DNA of 64,000 bases from Dysidea avara (Eukaryota; Porifera; Demospongiae; Dictyoceratida; Dysideidae): assembly GCF_963678975.1 (NCBI RefSeq), contig NC_089280.1, forward strand, positions 16,156,780 through 16,220,779, read 5' to 3'. Shown here piece by piece: positions 60,470 to 64,000 of the stretch. The notes under the pieces are model-generated. The model searched no databases and was not told the origin of the DNA. It saw only the letters and a list, made by a program, of their open reading frames with translations. The position numbers and the translations under genes are program-made. Within the stretch, counting starts at the first letter, position 1, and each line of letters opens with the position of its first letter.

Positions 60470-60710
60470 TTTGCTTCCCCATTAAATACCAGGTAAAGTG
60501 AGGCAGCATTGCCAGGTAAACAAAAGGTTCCAGGTTTGATGCTCAGTTAGGTCAACTTGCTATTGTCATTTCCTTGAGCAAGAAACTTTACTTGCATTGC
60601 TCCAGTCTACCCAACTGTTTTAAGTAGGTGCATGCCTGGTGACCTGGTATCAACTGCAGAAGCAGCCCACCCAGCTGTAATATCAATGGGTACCTATCAC
60701 CTAAGAGTGA
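60470..60710 (+). repeat. SINE-like, tRNA-derived repeat
   Basis: GGTTTGATGCT at 60533-60543 fits a Pol III B box (GGTTYGANNCY), and AGGTAAAGTGAGG about 40 bp upstream resembles an A box. The body contains cttgagcaagaaactttact, cattgctccagtctaccca and gtatcaa...aatgggtacct. This is the conserved-core style seen in many invertebrate SINEs (known family type; match from memory). A partial copy lies at 42768-42960. Confidence 0.6.
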
Positions 60711-60861
60711 AAATAGTAACTATAATGAAATTACAAACAGTACAACAAACAAATTTGTCATACACAACAAATAACCTCACCTCAGTTCAAATCTATGACT
60801 CCAATTAACATGATGATCCCTTGCAATATTAACTTTAATTTTATCATGTTATTTGGTTAGT

Positions 60862-61509
60862 TACCGTACGGAGGGAAACTTTGGAGGAGGAAAAATTTGG
60901 CGAATCAAGCAAAATATCACTGTTGGCAAAATAAAATTTGGCAAATTGTTAGCAGAGCGCACGCCCTATTTAATTAATTAGATTACTAATCATTGTCTGA
61001 AGCGAGAACTGCATGGGAGTGCCACGCCTCTTCAGCTGGAGTCATAACTAAAGGTAATACTATATAGACAGTAGATCTACACCCTCTGGAAGAGTGAATA
61101 TCGTATGGTAGGACTCGCTACTTGTCACACCCGTTTCGAGGTGAGGTTTGAGCTCGGGTTTGAGGATATCACATAGATACATTTACTAATTACTTATTGT
61201 CTATCTAATTGTTTGCTGTATATCTTTTGTGTATGTGTGATTTCTTTGGGGTGTTGATCGCTCCCTGGGCGCATCGGCAATTGCCGTCTGCCCAGTAACA
61301 ATAAATAAATCACGTATACAGCCGTAGCTAGCTACCTAATAAGGTAGTCGAGGCAGGCTTGGCTCTTGGCCCAGTAGCCCTTGGTCAAATAGAAAATTGA
61401 TTAGTTCGAGGCTTGGTTTACTATTTTCTTGACCAGCAAAATATTTGGATGGGGAAAATTTGGTCATTCGCCAAATTTTAATGGCGCAAAAGTTTCCCTC
61501 TATACGGTA
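60862..61509. mobile_element. 648-bp TIR element with TACCGTAYRGAGGGAAACTTT ends
   Basis: The left end TACCGTACGGAGGGAAACTT is mirrored by the right end (reverse complement TACCGTATAGAGGGAAACTT). Inner blocks with AATTTGGCGAAT extend the arms to about 45 bp. The interior includes a small hairpin (cggcaattgccg at 61274-61285) and aataaataaatca. No transposase; superfamily unassigned. Confidence 0.8.
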
Positions 61510-64000
61510 TATAATATCTACTTTTTCAGTGCTTAAAATTTTAATTAATGATTGCTTTGACACTACAAGATCCTTAATGGTATTCAGTCCAAAGCTAGCA
61601 GCTTCAGCACTAGCAGCAGCAGCAACATAAGGGTGACTGTTGTAATAGAGTATTTGAGTGATACATTGGCTAAAGTTTCCTCAACTTATTATTAGTAACT
61701 TTTACTGTTTGGCCATTTTTTATCAGTACCATTGCTCAAGGGAAATTCCACTTCACCCTCCAATTCAGTTTGGTAATCAGACAAATACCATACTATAGAA
61801 CTCCGTAATAATTTTGCCAAACCTATGTTGGCTGTACACAAAATTTCTTTTGATCTAAAGGCACTTGAGTATTTGTGAAATTCTTTGCCAGCTGGCCTCA
61901 TAGATCTAGATCTGCTGAATTCCAAAATGCCATTTTCTATAATTAATGGTATTGTGCACAGACAGCATGCAGTGTTGCTTTGTATATCAATTCCTGAGTG
62001 GGGGCCTGAATTAATATGCTGTGTGTTATATTAGAGTGTTTCTGTGTATTGCATGTATACATACTGGTCGGATTTAAGAAGGTATACTATTCTCTTTGAG
62101 GCACTGCCGTTAATATGCTTGTGTGTACTTATGTATCATTACAACAAGGAGGCTAAATCTGAGTTTCTGCTAACTTTAAACATTCGCTGAGAGTTTAAAA
62201 TTGTCATTCACTACAAAATTAAAGATATGGATTTTTGGTGTGAGGTAGCCAACTTTGAACAGTCAGCACTAAGATACAAGAGGTAAAGCTGCATCGCTGC
62301 AATTAAAATTGGCTTTCAATGATCAAAACAAGGGGTTGTCCTTGAGGAAGAAGTTGATAGACAGTGTAGCTAAAGTAAAAGTTTTAACTCTTATTTAGTG
62401 GCCATGGCCTATAGCTGGCTTGTTGTTTCAAGTGAAGCTAGACCTGTGATTCCCAAGCCATTATATATATATTTGATAAATGTGAAATTATAAGGCCATT
62501 AGTAAACAACCAACGTCACATCGTTTTAATCCAGAATGTACATAGTAAGTCTATAGTACAGTATACTTTATTGACCTTTAGCCATTGGAATGAGTGATCA
62601 TTCAGTATGTAGCTATAGCTACGTACTTGTTTGCTGGTGTTCTAACTATAGTGCTGTAGCTATTTGCTTTATAAGATCTTCATGTTTCCAGACTACTCAA
62701 CAGTAAGATGGATATCACAAGAGAAGTGTACAAGATTAATGTGACAGAAGCATCCAATAGGTAACAAGATAGAAGGTCTTTGTGTGTATCCACATTGGAA
62801 TAGGATGTTTATATATAAGTAGCACTGGTTTTGCAGTCTTCACCCTACTTCACATAATGTTTACAATTTAACATCTCAGTTTGTGGTCGTACAACCAGCT
62901 TTTAACTTGATATCGGACACGCAATAAAAAACAGTACTTGTATCCATTAGAGCTGTGCGGTATTGAAAGATAGCAAACAGTATACCTTCTGGCAAGTCAC
63001 TTACCTAATATGAGGTGAATCAGTGTTGAGGAAGTTTGGTGATTTTTAATGTCATATATGTAGCTTTGCATCTTCCCTGAATGTGTATTATTAAACCATT
63101 AAAATATCATGCAAAATTACATATACACAAATATTAGGTCACATCGATTCACCAATCACACCATCACTATGCTATATCCTAAGAGATCCTATTAAAATAT
63201 TACACTCAACTGCATGGGTATTGCATGCATGATAGGAAAGTATAGACTCTAAATATTTGCCATGTAATTTGCATGATATTGTCGGTCAGTGATAACTTAA
63301 TAAGGAAGATAACTAAGGCAGCGTGCACGACAGACAAATTGTCCACAAGCACTATGTATATCTGTGTCTGATATCAATTAGTTGAACCACATGAGGATTG
63401 CAAAGCCAGTGCTATACATTCCACACTATAGGCACCTACTAACATATATGGTTAAAACTGCAGCTGGTTGAAAAGAAAGTGTTTTAAAGGCACTATGGAC
63501 ATACAAATAATATTACTTGAAGATCTATAGATGACTTTCATGCTCAGTGGCTATGGCCTTGTCAGTAGTTATATATTTTGCAAATTGATGTCCAGTGCAA
63601 CAAGCAAATTTTCATGTTGAACAATAAAGTGTGCATATGTCTCCTGTAAGCAATATTCTACAGTCACTAGCAATCATATTATTTGCCATACCATTTAAAT
63701 TCCAGTGTCAAGATGTAGCTATACATAGGGCTCATCTCCTGAAATGCATGCATGTGTGGAAAGACTAACAATCTTTTTAAGGGTCAATCATTACCAGTCC
63801 TACCGGGCATTCCACAAAACAGTGTGACAATACATAACTCAACGATTTTAGCTTAGGTTCCCTGGCTTGTGGTAAGCACCTTGTACAGGCCTCGCCTCCA
63901 GTGTTCGCCCTCCAGTGCCTAACTGGTAAAGCAGATAAAAACAAACAAAACAAGCAACTGTTTATCAGACTTACTACTCGATATCTGGAGATTGGATCAA
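61510..64000. other. No gene or clear repeat seen
   Basis: AT-rich sequence to the window edge. The few open frames are short and low in complexity. No splice-linked coding blocks, inverted termini or RNA genes were recognised. Confidence 0.45.

Overview
The window is eukaryotic, AT-rich, intron-bearing DNA from an animal. The genes are metazoan: a KIF1-type kinesin-3, VPS52 and an MFSD4-type transporter. Compact genes with introns mostly of 50 bp to 3 kb, and a very diverse load of transposable elements, suggest an early-branching invertebrate. A demosponge is my best guess, but this is inference and nothing in the sequence proves it.

Layout. 1-7723 (-): the 5' part of a kinesin-3 gene. I traced 15 exons covering the start codon, the motor domain and the start of the neck; the rest lies beyond the left edge. 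7786-13070 (+): a complete VPS52 gene (22 exons, 709 codons), head to head with the kinesin and only 62 bp away, start codon to start codon. 14087-15134: a terminal-inverted-repeat element, then a U2 snRNA gene or close derivative with an altered branch-site recognition region. 15.2-29.4 kb: no convincing protein gene. This stretch is a museum of non-autonomous transposons: a piggyBac-type MITE with TTAA duplications, three copies of a composite repeat, a 1.1-kb TIR element with an 85-bp mini-MITE nested in one arm, a 1-kb foldback element and a hAT-type MITE with a perfect 8-bp duplication. 29467-39870 (+): an unrecognised single-pass membrane/coiled-coil gene. Its first intron holds a Helitron on the opposite strand (Rep and helicase parts separated by one frameshift), and one intron is of the GC-AG type. 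45.98-47.97 kb (+): a decayed reverse-transcriptase retroelement with a conserved C-terminal region. 48491-56420 (+): a complete four-exon MFSD4-like major-facilitator gene with a degraded antisense Ty3/gypsy fragment in its third intron. 58.25-59.43 kb: a partial duplicate of the membrane/coiled-coil gene that carries a 0.6-kb MITE absent from the original. 60.3-61.5 kb: a SINE-like repeat and another TIR element. 61.5-64 kb: no recognisable feature.

The host genes show no operon-like relationship. KIF1 moves vesicles along microtubules, VPS52 is a subunit of the endosome-to-Golgi tethering complexes GARP/EARP, and the MFSD4-like protein is a predicted sugar-type transporter. The clearest shared logic is the divergent KIF1/VPS52 promoter. 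Both large coding transposons inside genes lie antisense to their hosts. A short motif around CTCTAATAGARCAGTCA recurs about 20 times between 12.8 and 52 kb.
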